From Thecamonas trahens ATCC 50062 (Eukaryota; Apusozoa; Apusomonadida; Apusomonadidae): DNA of 64,000 bases. The notes under the pieces were generated by a model. That model did no database searches. It saw only the letters and a list, made by a program, of their open reading frames with translations, and was not told where the DNA came from. The stretch lies in contig NW_013657658.1 of assembly GCF_000142905.1 (NCBI RefSeq), forward strand, positions 375,769 through 439,768. Direction: 5' to 3'. Shown one piece after another: positions 1-8,600 of this stretch (positions are counted from its first letter, which is position 1; the number at the start of each line of letters is the position of its first letter). The position numbers were made by a program, and so were the translations under genes.

Positions 1-1
1 C

Positions 2-2023
2 GAGTCTGTGGTCCGGCTTCTCCACCGCTTTGCGCTCGACGAGCCGGTCATGTTCCGGGCCGACTTTCCGACGACCATCAAGGCGCTGGTGTACATCACG
101 AGCCTTGCGCCGGGCCAGTTTGGCAACATTGAGGGCGCCTTTGCGCTCTTTGACGTGGCCAACGGTGGAACGGGAGGAGCGCCAGGCCTGGCGGCGTCGA
201 CGCGGCTGCCGGCGCATCTCTCGTCGATGTCGGGCGTGCTTGTGGTCAACTCGTTTGCGTCGAGCTCTGCCGACCACAACGATCCGCCTGACGCGCGCGA
301 GCGTGTGGCGTACGTGCTCGAGGAGTGGGCACGGCTCTCGTCGGACGCTGGTCTTGTGGGGACGGGCGCCGAGGTGGCGTGCATCATTGCCGGCCCGCTG
401 GGGGTGGGCGAGACGCTGCACTCGCCAGACGGCGGCGAGACGCCTGCGCAGAACGCGCTGGACACCATCTTTGCGCGATACGTCCACTACCTGCAGGTGC
501 AGAAGCTGATGGACGACGACGGCGTGGCGCCGCTCTTCTTCCGAATCGCCACCGAGATGGCGGTGGAGGCGTGGCTGGTCAAGGAGGCCGAAGGCGAGGT
601 GGCGTGCGATGGCGTGGACGCGCTCTCGAACCTCATTCTCGGCCTCGTCAAGTGGTTCAACCGGGTGGACGGTCCGCCGCCGGCCAACTCGCCGTCCAAG
701 GTTAATTTGCTCCGGCAAGTCCTCGCTATGGTGGTCAAGGTCCTTCTCTACGACTACGAGCGGCAGCCGATGGCGTTTAACCAAAAGCCGTACTTCCGGC
801 TCCTCACGAACCTGCTCAACGACCTGACGACCAAATCACCGCTGCTGGACATGCTCTCGTTCCCGATTCTGTCGACCTTTTCGTCGGCGTTCCTCCAGCT
901 GCGGCCGGAGCGAGTTCCGGGCTTTGCCTTTGCGTGGCTCGGCCTCATTTCGCACCGGTGCTTCATGCCCAAGCTCCTGTTGGCCAAGAAGGGGCTCCAG
1001 CTCCAGGGCTGGCATGTGTACCAGCACCTTGTGGTTGCCCTCCTCCGGTTCCTCAACCCGCTGCTCCGCGTAGAGGCGGGCAGCGGCGACGAGGCCGGCG
1101 ACGACGGAGACGGCGGCGACAACGACGACCCGAGTGCCAGCTTTGCGCCGGCGGTCCAGCTGCTGTACCGTGGGACGCTGCGGCTGCTGCTGGTCCTCCT
1201 GCACGACTTTCCCGAGTTCCTCTGCCAGTACCACTTTTCGTTCTGCGACGGCATTCCGCCGTCGTGCGTGCAGATGCGCAACCTGCTGCTCTCGGCCTAC
1301 CCGCGCAGCGTGCGGTTGCCGGATCCGTTTGCGCCGAACCTCAAGGTGGAGCACCTGCCTGCGCCGCGGGTCCTCTCGCAGTTCCGGGTCATTCTCACGT
1401 CGGGCGGGCTCGGCGTCGAGCTCGACAACTACCTCCACGAGCGGTCGCCGGCGTCGTTCCTCGGCTCACTCCCGTCCAAGCTCCTGCTGCCGACCAACGA
1501 CATCGACGACACGCCGTACGACGTGCGGCTGCTCAACGCGCTCGTCCTCCATCTGGGCATCTTTGCCACGTCGGCGCTGCCTGCTGGGGCGGCGATGACG
1601 ACCAACATCATTGCGCGGTCGCCGTCGATGGACGTCTTTGCCTCGCTCGCGGCAAACCTCGATCCCGAGGGCCGGTACCATCTGTTCAACGCCATTGCCA
1701 ACCAGCTGCGGTACCCCAACTCGCACACGCACTACTTTTCGTGCGTCCTTCTCCACCTCTTTGCCGAGGCGAGCTCGGACCAGATCCGCGAGCAAATCAC
1801 TCGGGTCCTCCTCGAGCGGCTCATTGTCTCGCGTCCGCACCCGTGGGGCCTCCTGGTCACCTTTAAGAAGCTGGTCAAGAACGCGAGCTACGACTTTTGG
1901 TCGTTTGGCTTTACCTCGTGCGACGCCAAGGTCGAGCAGCTGCTCGAGTCAGTCGCGCGCTCGTGCCGGGCATCAGCGCCCGGTGCCGAGATGGCGGGCG
2001 CCGACGGCGCGCCTGCTCAGTAG
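2..2023 (+). CDS. CNOT1: CCR4-NOT complex scaffold subunit CNOT1/NOT1, C-terminal part (5' truncated by window)
   Basis: This is the C-terminal 670 or so residues of the NOT1 scaffold, which holds the CCR4-NOT deadenylase and binds NOT2/NOT3 through its C-terminal NOT1 domain in the cytoplasm. The reading frame is open to the left edge, so the true start lies outside; the GTG at base 8 is only an internal codon. Family blocks are plain in the translation: YHFSFCDGIPPSCVQMRNLL followed by RLPDPFAPNLKV, then NAIANQLRYPNSHTHYFSC, then EQITRVLLERLIVSRPHPWG near the C-terminus. These match the most conserved end of animal CNOT1 as I know it. The tail after about residue 650 is a short low-complexity Ala/Gly stretch. 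No intron is seen in this part. The gene converges on a minus-strand gene whose stop lies 27 bp beyond this one. Confidence 0.95.
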   Translation, partial: ESVVRLLHRFALDEPVMFRADFPTTIKALVYITSLAPGQFGNIEGAFALFDVANGGTGGAPGLAASTRLPAHLSSMSGVLVVNSFASSSADHNDPPDARERVAYVLEEWARLSSDAGLVGTGAEVACIIAGPLGVGETLHSPDGGETPAQNALDTIFARYVHYLQVQKLMDDDGVAPLFFRIATEMAVEAWLVKEAEGEVACDGVDALSNLILGLVKWFNRVDGPPPANSPSKVNLLRQVLAMVVKVLLYDYERQPMAFNQKPYFRLLTNLLNDLTTKSPLLDMLSFPILSTFSSAFLQLRPERVPGFAFAWLGLISHRCFMPKLLLAKKGLQLQGWHVYQHLVVALLRFLNPLLRVEAGSGDEAGDDGDGGDNDDPSASFAPAVQLLYRGTLRLLLVLLHDFPEFLCQYHFSFCDGIPPSCVQMRNLLLSAYPRSVRLPDPFAPNLKVEHLPAPRVLSQFRVILTSGGLGVELDNYLHERSPASFLGSLPSKLLLPTNDIDDTPYDVRLLNALVLHLGIFATSALPAGAAMTTNIIARSPSMDVFASLAANLDPEGRYHLFNAIANQLRYPNSHTHYFSCVLLHLFAEASSDQIREQITRVLLERLIVSRPHPWGLLVTFKKLVKNASYDFWSFGFTSCDAKVEQLLESVARSCRASAPGAEMAGADGAPAQ

Positions 2024-2030
2024 TAAAAAC
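2022..2030 (+). terminator. candidate poly(A) signal overlapping the CNOT1 stop (AGTAAAAAC)
   Basis: The stop codon TAG runs directly into TAAAAAC, giving AGTAAAAAC. Very similar strings (AGTAAAGA, AGTAAAGG, TGTAAAGG) follow three other stops in this window. Some protists use AGTRAA-like signals that overlap the stop; the role here is inferred. Confidence 0.3.
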
Positions 2031-2050
2031 CTACATCTCCCTTGTTGCGC

Positions 2051-3520
2051 TCACCGCCATGCCGCGCGCTTGCGCCGCCGCACGCTCGCAGCGCCGGGCC
2101 GGCGCTGTGGCACGCCCGTGTGCGGAATGGCGTCTATCGGCGCCGGAATGACCAGCGTTGGCGCCGGAGGAGATGGAGGTGCGGGAAGCCGCGGGCACTC
2201 GCTCGCGTCGACAGAGGCCGAGTCCGAGGCCGAGAGAAGCGCATCGAGGGCGCCTGACGAGAGATCCGAGAGCGAGTCGTTTTGGGGCAGTGGTGACGGA
2301 GCCAGGGCCGGGCGCGGCGAAGGCGGCGGAGACGGCGAGAGGGCGACACGGGCGATGCGAGCAGTGCCGGGCAGTGAGTCGTCCCTCGGGAGCGGCGGGG
2401 CTGGGCGTGGGCGGGCGGTGATCGACGACCGGCGCGGGAGGCGCGGCAGCGGGCCGGCCGGCGTCGACGAGACCGAGCGAAGAAGGTGGCGGAGCGAGTC
2501 CGAGGTGATGTGCGAGGCACCACGGGAGCGCGGCTTGCGGCGGCGACGGCGGCGGCGGCGCGAGCTGGATGCCGAGACCGACACCGAGTCTGACCTTCCG
2601 TCGACGAGCAAGTCCGACGGGAGCGCGGCGGTGGTGGCGAGGAGAAGCAGGCGGGTACGGTCGAGCGCCGCAACAATGGCGGCAACCGCGGGTGTGTCGT
2701 CGACGTCGCCGGCGGGAAACTGGGTGAGATGAGCAAAGGTCCGCCAGAGTGCAGCAGCGTGTGGGAGCGGATCGCCGCCACCGGAAGCAGCCCAAGCGAG
2801 CAGTTCGGTGCCTGCGTCGGCGTAGAGATACAGCGCAATGTCGTCCCACGGCAGGAGCGGGTATGAGGTGGCAGCGAGTGCGATCGACTCGGCCACTGCA
2901 AGCGTCCACGGTGTCGCCGGCATACCATCAGGCAGGACAGCCAGCGGCGCGGCAGCACAGAGGGCCTCAGTAGCAACATCCAGCGCCTCGACAGTCAGCC
3001 CGTCAAGAGGAGTGACGCCGCCGGCTTGGAGGGCAGCAACAAGGTCCGGAAAGGTGACCACGGCGCGCGGAGCAAGGCGAGTCAGTGCCGCCAGCGCCTC
3101 GGCCAGATCCGAGCCTGACGGAGCAGCAGCCGTGGCTAGAGCAGCCACCAGCAGCAGCTGATCAAACAGCAGCGCGAGCGGCGGAGCGACAGAGGCCAGA
3201 GCCGCAAAGAGCGGCCAGGCGTGGCGGGCGAGGTCGGGATCTTCGACGTGTTGGGCAAAGGGCAGATCCGCGAGGCCCTGTGCAAGACAAGCAGCAGCCG
3301 CAAGCAGATCATGCGGAGAAAGAGTGGTGGCCAGTGCCGCCGTGGCAGCAGCATCCGACGATGAGGTGCATGACGGTGGCGGGAGAGCTAGGTCGACGAC
3401 ATGGTGCGGCGCGAGCTGTCCCTCGCCAGCAGCAGCCAGCACAGGCGCTAGAGCAGAGAGGGTGGAGCAAGAGAGTCCAGTGGTGGCGGCGAGAGTGGCA
3501 GAGAGGCGAATATGGTGCAT
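2051..3520 (-). CDS. hypothetical protein, helical Ala/Leu-rich N-terminal half and basic/Ser-Pro-rich tail
   Basis: A 489-residue frame starts at an ATG (MHHIRLSATLAATTG) and ends at TGA. Residues 1-300 are rich in Ala and Leu and look like a stack of amphipathic helices, as in a helical-repeat or VHS/ARM-like domain, but I recognise no family. Around residue 320 there is a run of eight Arg residues followed by Lys/Arg, a likely nuclear-localisation type signal. The remainder is Ser/Pro/Arg-rich and probably disordered, with acidic-serine patches. The gene is tail-to-tail with CNOT1. A C-rich tract on the sense strand lies immediately upstream of the ATG. Codon use is strongly GC3, like its neighbours, which supports coding. 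No function is proposed. Confidence 0.7.
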   Translation of the reverse strand: MHHIRLSATLAATTGLSCSTLSALAPVLAAAGEGQLAPHHVVDLALPPPSCTSSSDAAATAALATTLSPHDLLAAAACLAQGLADLPFAQHVEDPDLARHAWPLFAALASVAPPLALLFDQLLLVAALATAAAPSGSDLAEALAALTRLAPRAVVTFPDLVAALQAGGVTPLDGLTVEALDVATEALCAAAPLAVLPDGMPATPWTLAVAESIALAATSYPLLPWDDIALYLYADAGTELLAWAASGGGDPLPHAAALWRTFAHLTQFPAGDVDDTPAVAAIVAALDRTRLLLLATTAALPSDLLVDGRSDSVSVSASSSRRRRRRRRKPRSRGASHITSDSLRHLLRSVSSTPAGPLPRLPRRSSITARPRPAPPLPRDDSLPGTARIARVALSPSPPPSPRPALAPSPLPQNDSLSDLSSGALDALLSASDSASVDASECPRLPAPPSPPAPTLVIPAPIDAIPHTGVPQRRPGAASVRRRKRAAWR

Positions 3521-3602
3521 GAGGTGAGGAGGGGGGGGGAGGGGGGGGGAGGGGGGGGGGGGGAGGAGGGAGGTGATAGTGGCACAACAGTGGGAGGGGG
3601 GA

Positions 3603-3644
3603 GGGGCAGGGGCAGGGGCAGGGGCAGGGGCAGGGGCAGGGGCA
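3603..3644 (+). repeat. (GGGGCA)7 hexanucleotide tandem repeat
   Basis: Seven exact tandem copies of GGGGCA on the plus strand. Regularly spaced G4 runs could form a G-quadruplex. It lies 127 bp upstream of the METTL1/TRM8 ATG. Confidence 0.9.
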
Positions 3645-3659
3645 GGCCTCTCCCACCCT

Positions 3660-3745
3660 CACCACACACACCCCACTCCCATACACACACACACCCCACT
3701 CCCATACACACACACACGCACACACACACACACACACACACGCAC
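3660..3745 (+). repeat. CA-rich microsatellite
   Basis: Several (AC)n runs interrupted by CCCCACTCCCAT spacers; the last run is about 30 bp of nearly pure AC. It sits just upstream of the METTL1/TRM8 start. Confidence 0.85.
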
Positions 3746-3770
3746 CACTCCCAGACCCAGACCCAGAACC

Positions 3771-4952
3771 ATGTCCACTGCCCCCATGGACGACGGGGCT
3801 GCCTCCTCCGCCACCACCACCGCCACCACCGGCACCACCGCCACAGCCACGGCCACCACACACATGGTGGTTGCCCCCCCGCAGAAGAGGGACTACCGTC
3901 AGCGGGCACACTCTAACCCGTTCTCTGTCCACACCATGAAGTAGTACGTCCTGTATGGGGAGAAGGAGGAGGGGGGAAGGGGGGGGAGGGGGGAGGGGGG
4001 AGGGGAGGGGGTGGGATGGTCTCCGCCCTCTGTCGTCCTGGGCGCTGGGAGGGGGCTGGAGGGGGCTGGAAGGGGGCTGGAGGGGGCTGGAGGGGGCTGG
4101 AGGGGACTGGGACTGGAGGGGGGAGGGGGGCATGACTTACTGTTGTGATGGATTTGTTGGTGGTGGTCTGGTCTGGGCTGGGCTGGGCTGGACATGGCGT
4201 GGTGCTGGGGGGGGGGGGCGATGGCGGGTTTGGCGCGGCTACTCTGCGCTATACTGGGCAATGGACTCTCCTGGTCGACGCCATACTTGCATGCTCCTGC
4301 GGCTTGTTCTCTTGCAGTCCGGTCAAGCCGGACTTGTACCCGTGGCATGAGGTGTACCCGGCGTTTGTCAAGCCCGAGATGAGCTACGCAGAGATGCCCA
4401 AGGTCGAGATCGCTGACATTGGCTGTGGATTCGGTGGTCTCCTCATGGCCCTCTCGCCACTCTTCCCTGACACCCTCATCATGGGCATGGAAATCCGCCT
4501 CAAGGTCTCGGCCTACGTCCACGAGCGCATCGTCGCCGCCCGTGCCAACGGCAACGGCTGCCAGAACCTTGCAGTTACTCGGACCAACTCGATGAAGCAC
4601 CTCGTCAACTTTTCTCAAAGGGCCAGCTCTCCAAGATGTTCTTCCTCTTCCCGGACCCCACTTTAAGGCCAAGAACCACCGCCGCCGCATCATCTCCCAG
4701 GCCCTCCTCGCCGAGTACGCATACACCCTCAGGGTCGGCGGTATGCTCTACACCGTCACCGACGTCCTTGACCTCCATCAGTGGATGGTCGAGCACCTCG
4801 ACGCCCATCCGCTCTTTGAGCGCATCCCGGACGCCGACGTCGCCGACGACCCGTGCCTCGTTGCCGCAATGACCAAGACTGAGGAGGGCATCAAGGTGGC
4901 CCGCAACAGCGGCGACAAGTACCCCGCCGTCTACCGCCGCATCGACGCGTAG
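3771..4952 (+). CDS. TRM8: tRNA (guanine-N7-)-methyltransferase, METTL1/TRM8 family (two exons, two apparent frameshifts)
   Basis: This enzyme forms m7G46 in tRNA with S-adenosylmethionine and normally works with WDR4/Trm82. Exon 1 is 3771-3943, the intron (GTACGT...TTGCAG) is 3944-4317, and exon 2 is 4318-4952; the join restores HTMKYPVKPDLYPW. Family marks are KRDYRQRAHSNPF in exon 1, the SAM-binding ADIGCGFGGLL, SPLFPDTLIMGMEIR, KMFFLFPDP and the C-terminal AYTLRVGGMLYTVTDV. Two single bases seem to be missing in exon 2: one in the T run at 4610-4613 and one in the C run at 4656-4659. Restoring one base at each joins the three frames without losing conserved residues and gives about 269 residues, normal for the family. 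Both sites are homopolymers, so sequence error is likelier than a pseudogene. The N-terminal 40 residues are Thr/Ala-rich. The start ATG follows the CA repeat. Confidence 0.9.
3944..4317 (+). other. intron of METTL1/TRM8 with G-rich minisatellite
   Basis: The donor GTACGT and acceptor CTTGCAG are placed by protein continuity: the split codon TA/T gives the Tyr of the conserved KYPV. Most of the intron is G-rich, including about six imperfect GGGGGCTGGA units at about 4050-4112. Confidence 0.85.
4050..4112 (+). repeat. GGGGGCTGGA-type minisatellite inside the intron
   Basis: About six near-identical 10-11 bp units, all G-rich on the sense strand, so the transcript could fold into G-quadruplexes before splicing. 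Confidence 0.75.
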
Positions 4953-5602
4953 CCATTCCGCATCAACGTCCGTGAAAGTCTCCCCCTACCACTCCATAGT
5001 GTCGATTTGTCAGTCAGCTGCGGTTTGAGGGACGTGATCTTCCCCATATACCCGCCACAGTCGTGGAGGAACAACGGCGAGAAAACAAAGATCACAACTT
5101 TGTTTCATGCCGGCTGTGCGTCGCCACTTTTACAACATCACGATCTGTCAATCCTCATCTCAGGTCATTGCAGCCGTATATGTGTACAGTACACATGTAT
5201 ATCTATATATACTACGTGTGTGTCACATATCACTTTGAATACAACAAGATGCCTTCTTCCCTTCCCCTCCCACACGGACCGCTCACACCACTCAAGAGCA
5301 CAGCTTAAATCACCCCTCAGAGTACCTGGACTAGGGACGAACGAGCGCCTCCCCCCCTTTCTCCCCACTCCCCCATCTCACTCATCTACTACACTCCTTT
5401 TACTTGTACCTGCCTCTGATATTGACATCCACCACGACGTATCGGACACGTTAGCCGCGCCTGCCCTGGCCCCCCCATCCCCCATCTCACCCTCTCACCG
5501 ATCGATCAGACGGGAGATTGCTCAGACGGCGATCGATCAAACAGCCGAGACAAGGCGGGCAAGACACGGGCCCACCCCACGTCACGACGTCGAGGCGGCA
5601 GG
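4953..5602. other. intergenic region between METTL1/TRM8 and the coiled-coil gene
   Basis: This 650 bp stretch is less GC-rich than its surroundings. It has an AT-rich island near 5175-5240 with TATA-like text (5199-5213), a 17-nt odd palindrome at 5180-5196, two C-rich tracts (about 5345-5372 and 5462-5490) and two copies of CGATCGATCA near 5508 and 5530. I see no gene. It probably holds the 3' UTR of one gene and the promoter/5' UTR of the next. Confidence 0.55.
5180..5196. promoter_or_regulatory. odd palindrome ATGTGTAC-A-GTACACAT in an AT-rich island
   Basis: An exact 8-bp inverted repeat around a single A, followed by ATCTATATATAC. It could be a dimeric factor site or part of a core promoter for the gene starting at 5603. 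No other copy was noticed. Confidence 0.3.
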
Positions 5603-8600
5603 ATGGACTCTACGCAGAGGTTCCCTGCAGCATTGGCGAGAAGGAGACGGGTGCATGGCGAGGGTATGCCTGGGCCGTCGCTTGCTGACCAGGTCATGTC
5701 CATGTACAGCCACTCGTCCGGAAGGCACCTGGCCGACGCCGACCTGGTGGCTTCGCTCTCGGCCACCCTCGCTGCTGGGGCGGATGTCTCGCATTTGGAG
5801 CTCGGGGCTGGGTCGGGCAGTGGAGGAGGGCGCGGAAAAGGTGGCAAAGCCAATAGAGGCGGAAGTGTTGGCAATGGCCTGCCGGCGTCGAAAATCCCAA
5901 AGTCGGACTACGTGGTGACCTCGTCGCCTCTGCCGGGCAAGGGCCCGGACTCGGTGTACTCGGCTGCCGATGGGCTCTGGCACACCACTGTCTTCCCCAG
6001 AGCTGTTCCGTCGTCGCGGCGGGATGTTGACTTGCTCAACGAGTGGATCGAAGCAAAGACGTCACAGCTCGCTGCAGAGGCCGACGACCCACTCAAGCTC
6101 ATCGCGGCCACCAACTCGATCTACTCCATCGCCATCCACGAAGTCACCCGCCAGGTCACCGTCCAGTGCGCGCCGCGTGGCAAGCTCCTCACCAAGCTCT
6201 TTCGCAAGTATGTGGCTCTCTTTCAGCGTATTCTCAAGCTTGTCCAGCGCGACAAGTCCGGTGAGGACGTGGAGGCCCAACGGGCACTCACCGACCAGCT
6301 GCAGACCCAGCGGATCAAGTACAACGACATCATCGACGCACTTCGTCTCGAGTTTGACCACGCTGTTCGCGACGTCCTCGCTCAGAAGAAGGAGCTCGAG
6401 TCGCAGAACGCAACACTGACCGGGAAGCTGCAGCACGCCGAGCAGCGGATCGAGCGCTTCTCCATCGGCCGCGTTGCCGCAGAGGCTAAGATCGAGGAGC
6501 TGACGGACCAATGCGCCCAGCAGTCGCGGGCGCTTGACCGTCTGCTCGCTGAGAATAGGCAGCTCCGCCGCTCGGCGGCCGCCAGCGAAGCGGCCGCCGT
6601 TGCCGCCGTTGCCTCTGCGCCGGGCGCATTGGATCGCGCCTACTCGTTTGGCACCCAGACGCCGTCCGCGTGGTGGACAACCTCGCTCGGCGAGCTCTCT
6701 GCGGCCCTTAGCGGAAAGTCGAAGTCGACGACTGCCACTCGCGCCGCAGCAGAGATTGAGAACATTGTTGCTGCCCGCGTTGCCACCGAGCTCGATCGAA
6801 GGCGCCATGACGCCGACGCCCACCTCGCCGACCGAGCGACCCAGACCGACGGCAGCTTATTCGCCGTTGCCGAGTCTGCCAGACAGGCTGCTGCCAGGAG
6901 CGCAGTTGCAGCCAGCGTTCAGACCGAGCCGGTCGCCTTCCGCGAGTCGTACGACTCGGACGAGAGCGAGTTTGACTCAACTGTGCCTATGGTTGGCCTC
7001 CGCGAGTTCTACCACGAGCTCAATGCCGATACATTGCTCAATCCCACAGTTTGGGCCGTCATCGAGGAACGGACCAACCGCGAGCTCGAGACCCGTGCTG
7101 CGCCGCAGCATGCTCCGCCGCAGCACTGGAGCGGCGCTGTCGCAGAGGTCTCGATCGAGGTGCCGACTGCGGTGGTCGCCACTGAGGCGGCTGCTGCTGC
7201 ATGCAGCGCCAGCGAGTCGGCGTCGGCCATATCGGCAGATGGGAGCACTAAGTCGGGATCAGGCTCCGAGTCTGCAGCAGAATTGCGAACTGGTTCGGCA
7301 TCCGACTCGTCGTCTGCATCGTCGGCATCGTCGGCATCGTCAACAGCATCGTCGGCAGCATCGTCGGCAGCATCGTCCTCGCTGGACATGACCGAGTTCA
7401 AGGCCAAGCTAGCCTCGGCATCGTCGGCAGCGATTGCTGCGGTTGGCGTCAAGGTGAGTGATAGCGAGGTGTCCCCGGCTGCGTCACCGACGACAGTATC
7501 TGCGGCAGCTGGGCCGGCTCCGCCGCCGCCGCTCCCGCACCTGCCGTCTTTCTGGGCCCAGCCCGATTCTGCGGTCAAGGACATCGACACCACGCTGGCA
7601 GCGATTGTCGAGCCGACGCATGTGCCACTGGTGGCCGGCTCGGTGCCCGGCGTGGACGTGCCGCTCTCGCCGTCGTCGCCGCTGGCCCCGTCGCCGACAT
7701 CGCTGCCGGTGCGGCCGCCTAGCGGTCTGGGAGTGGTGAGCAGCGGGGGCTCAGAGGCGGCCAAGGTGCTCAACCGAGCGCGCGACATTCTCATGTCGGT
7801 CCTCACAGTGGCCGACGACCCGCTGCTGCAGTCGATGGCGACTTCGGACATGACCTCGCTCGACAAGTTTGAGCGAGTCCTCAACCGGATGGCCGTTCGG
7901 CTAGAGGCCATCACCAATGAGCACAAGGCGTTCCGGACCATGCAGGAGCTGCTGTTGCAGCGGGCGAGTGGCGCTGGCTCGAAACAAGGCATTCCGATGG
8001 CCCAGCGGGCACCAATGCTGAGCGAGACGCGGCGTACGTCGTCGTCCGACAAGTTGCGGTCGGCTGCCAACTCTATCATTGCTGCCAACCGGCTCCGCGC
8101 GTTCTCGACCCAGGGTGCAGAGCGACGCTCACAGCGTTCGCGCTCGCACTCGTTTTCTCAGTTTATGCCCTCGGCCTCGTCGCGTCGAATTTTCGACAAG
8201 CCTGCAGCGGCGCTGGAAGGCATGCCGGCCATGGACGAGGTTGCTGAGGCAAGTCTGAAAGAGAGAAGCGGGAGCAAGAGCGAGAGCGGGAGCGGAAGCA
8301 TGAGCGGAAGCGAGAGTGCAAGCAAGTGCGGAAGTGAGACCGGGGACGACGATGACATGGAAACGTCTGATACGGAGTCGGCTGTGGCCAGAGATGATGA
8401 GGCGTTGATGCAAAGCTTGCCGTCGGCGTCGTCGACGCTGCTCTCCGAGTCGGGAAGCCTCAACCGGTCATTCTCGATTGCCGGAGCCATGACGCCGTCG
8501 GAGCAGATTGTGCGGAATCAGCTGTCAAAGGCCAACGCGCGGCTTCGTGCGATGGAGCAGCAGGTCAGGATCCTGCGCAAGGCGCTGCTCTCTGCACGGG

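Larger units (their letters stand above)
3521..3770. promoter_or_regulatory. divergent intergenic region made almost entirely of simple repeats
   Basis: These 250 bp separate the minus-strand hypothetical gene from METTL1/TRM8 and must hold both 5' ends. They contain G runs (about 3533-3575), a hexanucleotide tandem repeat, and a CA-rich microsatellite with two copies of CACTCCCATACACACACACA-like text. No TATA box is seen. Confidence 0.6.

Noticed and set aside
8-10. GTG at base 8 as a start of the CNOT1 frame
   Set aside because: The frame is open to the left edge and the family protein is far longer, so this is an internal Val codon.
3512-3944. METTL1/TRM8 start further upstream within the CA and GGGGCA repeats
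   Set aside because: The upstream codons only translate microsatellite into Thr/His and Gly/Ala repeats. The ATG at 3771 is the first in frame after the repeats.
4600-4670. Short introns to explain the METTL1/TRM8 frame changes
   Set aside because: Conserved residues (NF...SKGQLSKMFFLFPDP and HFK) run right through the sites, so nothing could be spliced out. One missing base at each homopolymer suffices.
5007-5918. A 303-codon plus-strand frame over the intergenic region
   Set aside because: It overlaps the clearly coding start at 5603 in another frame, shows no family resemblance, and its first half lies in AT-rich non-coding-like sequence.
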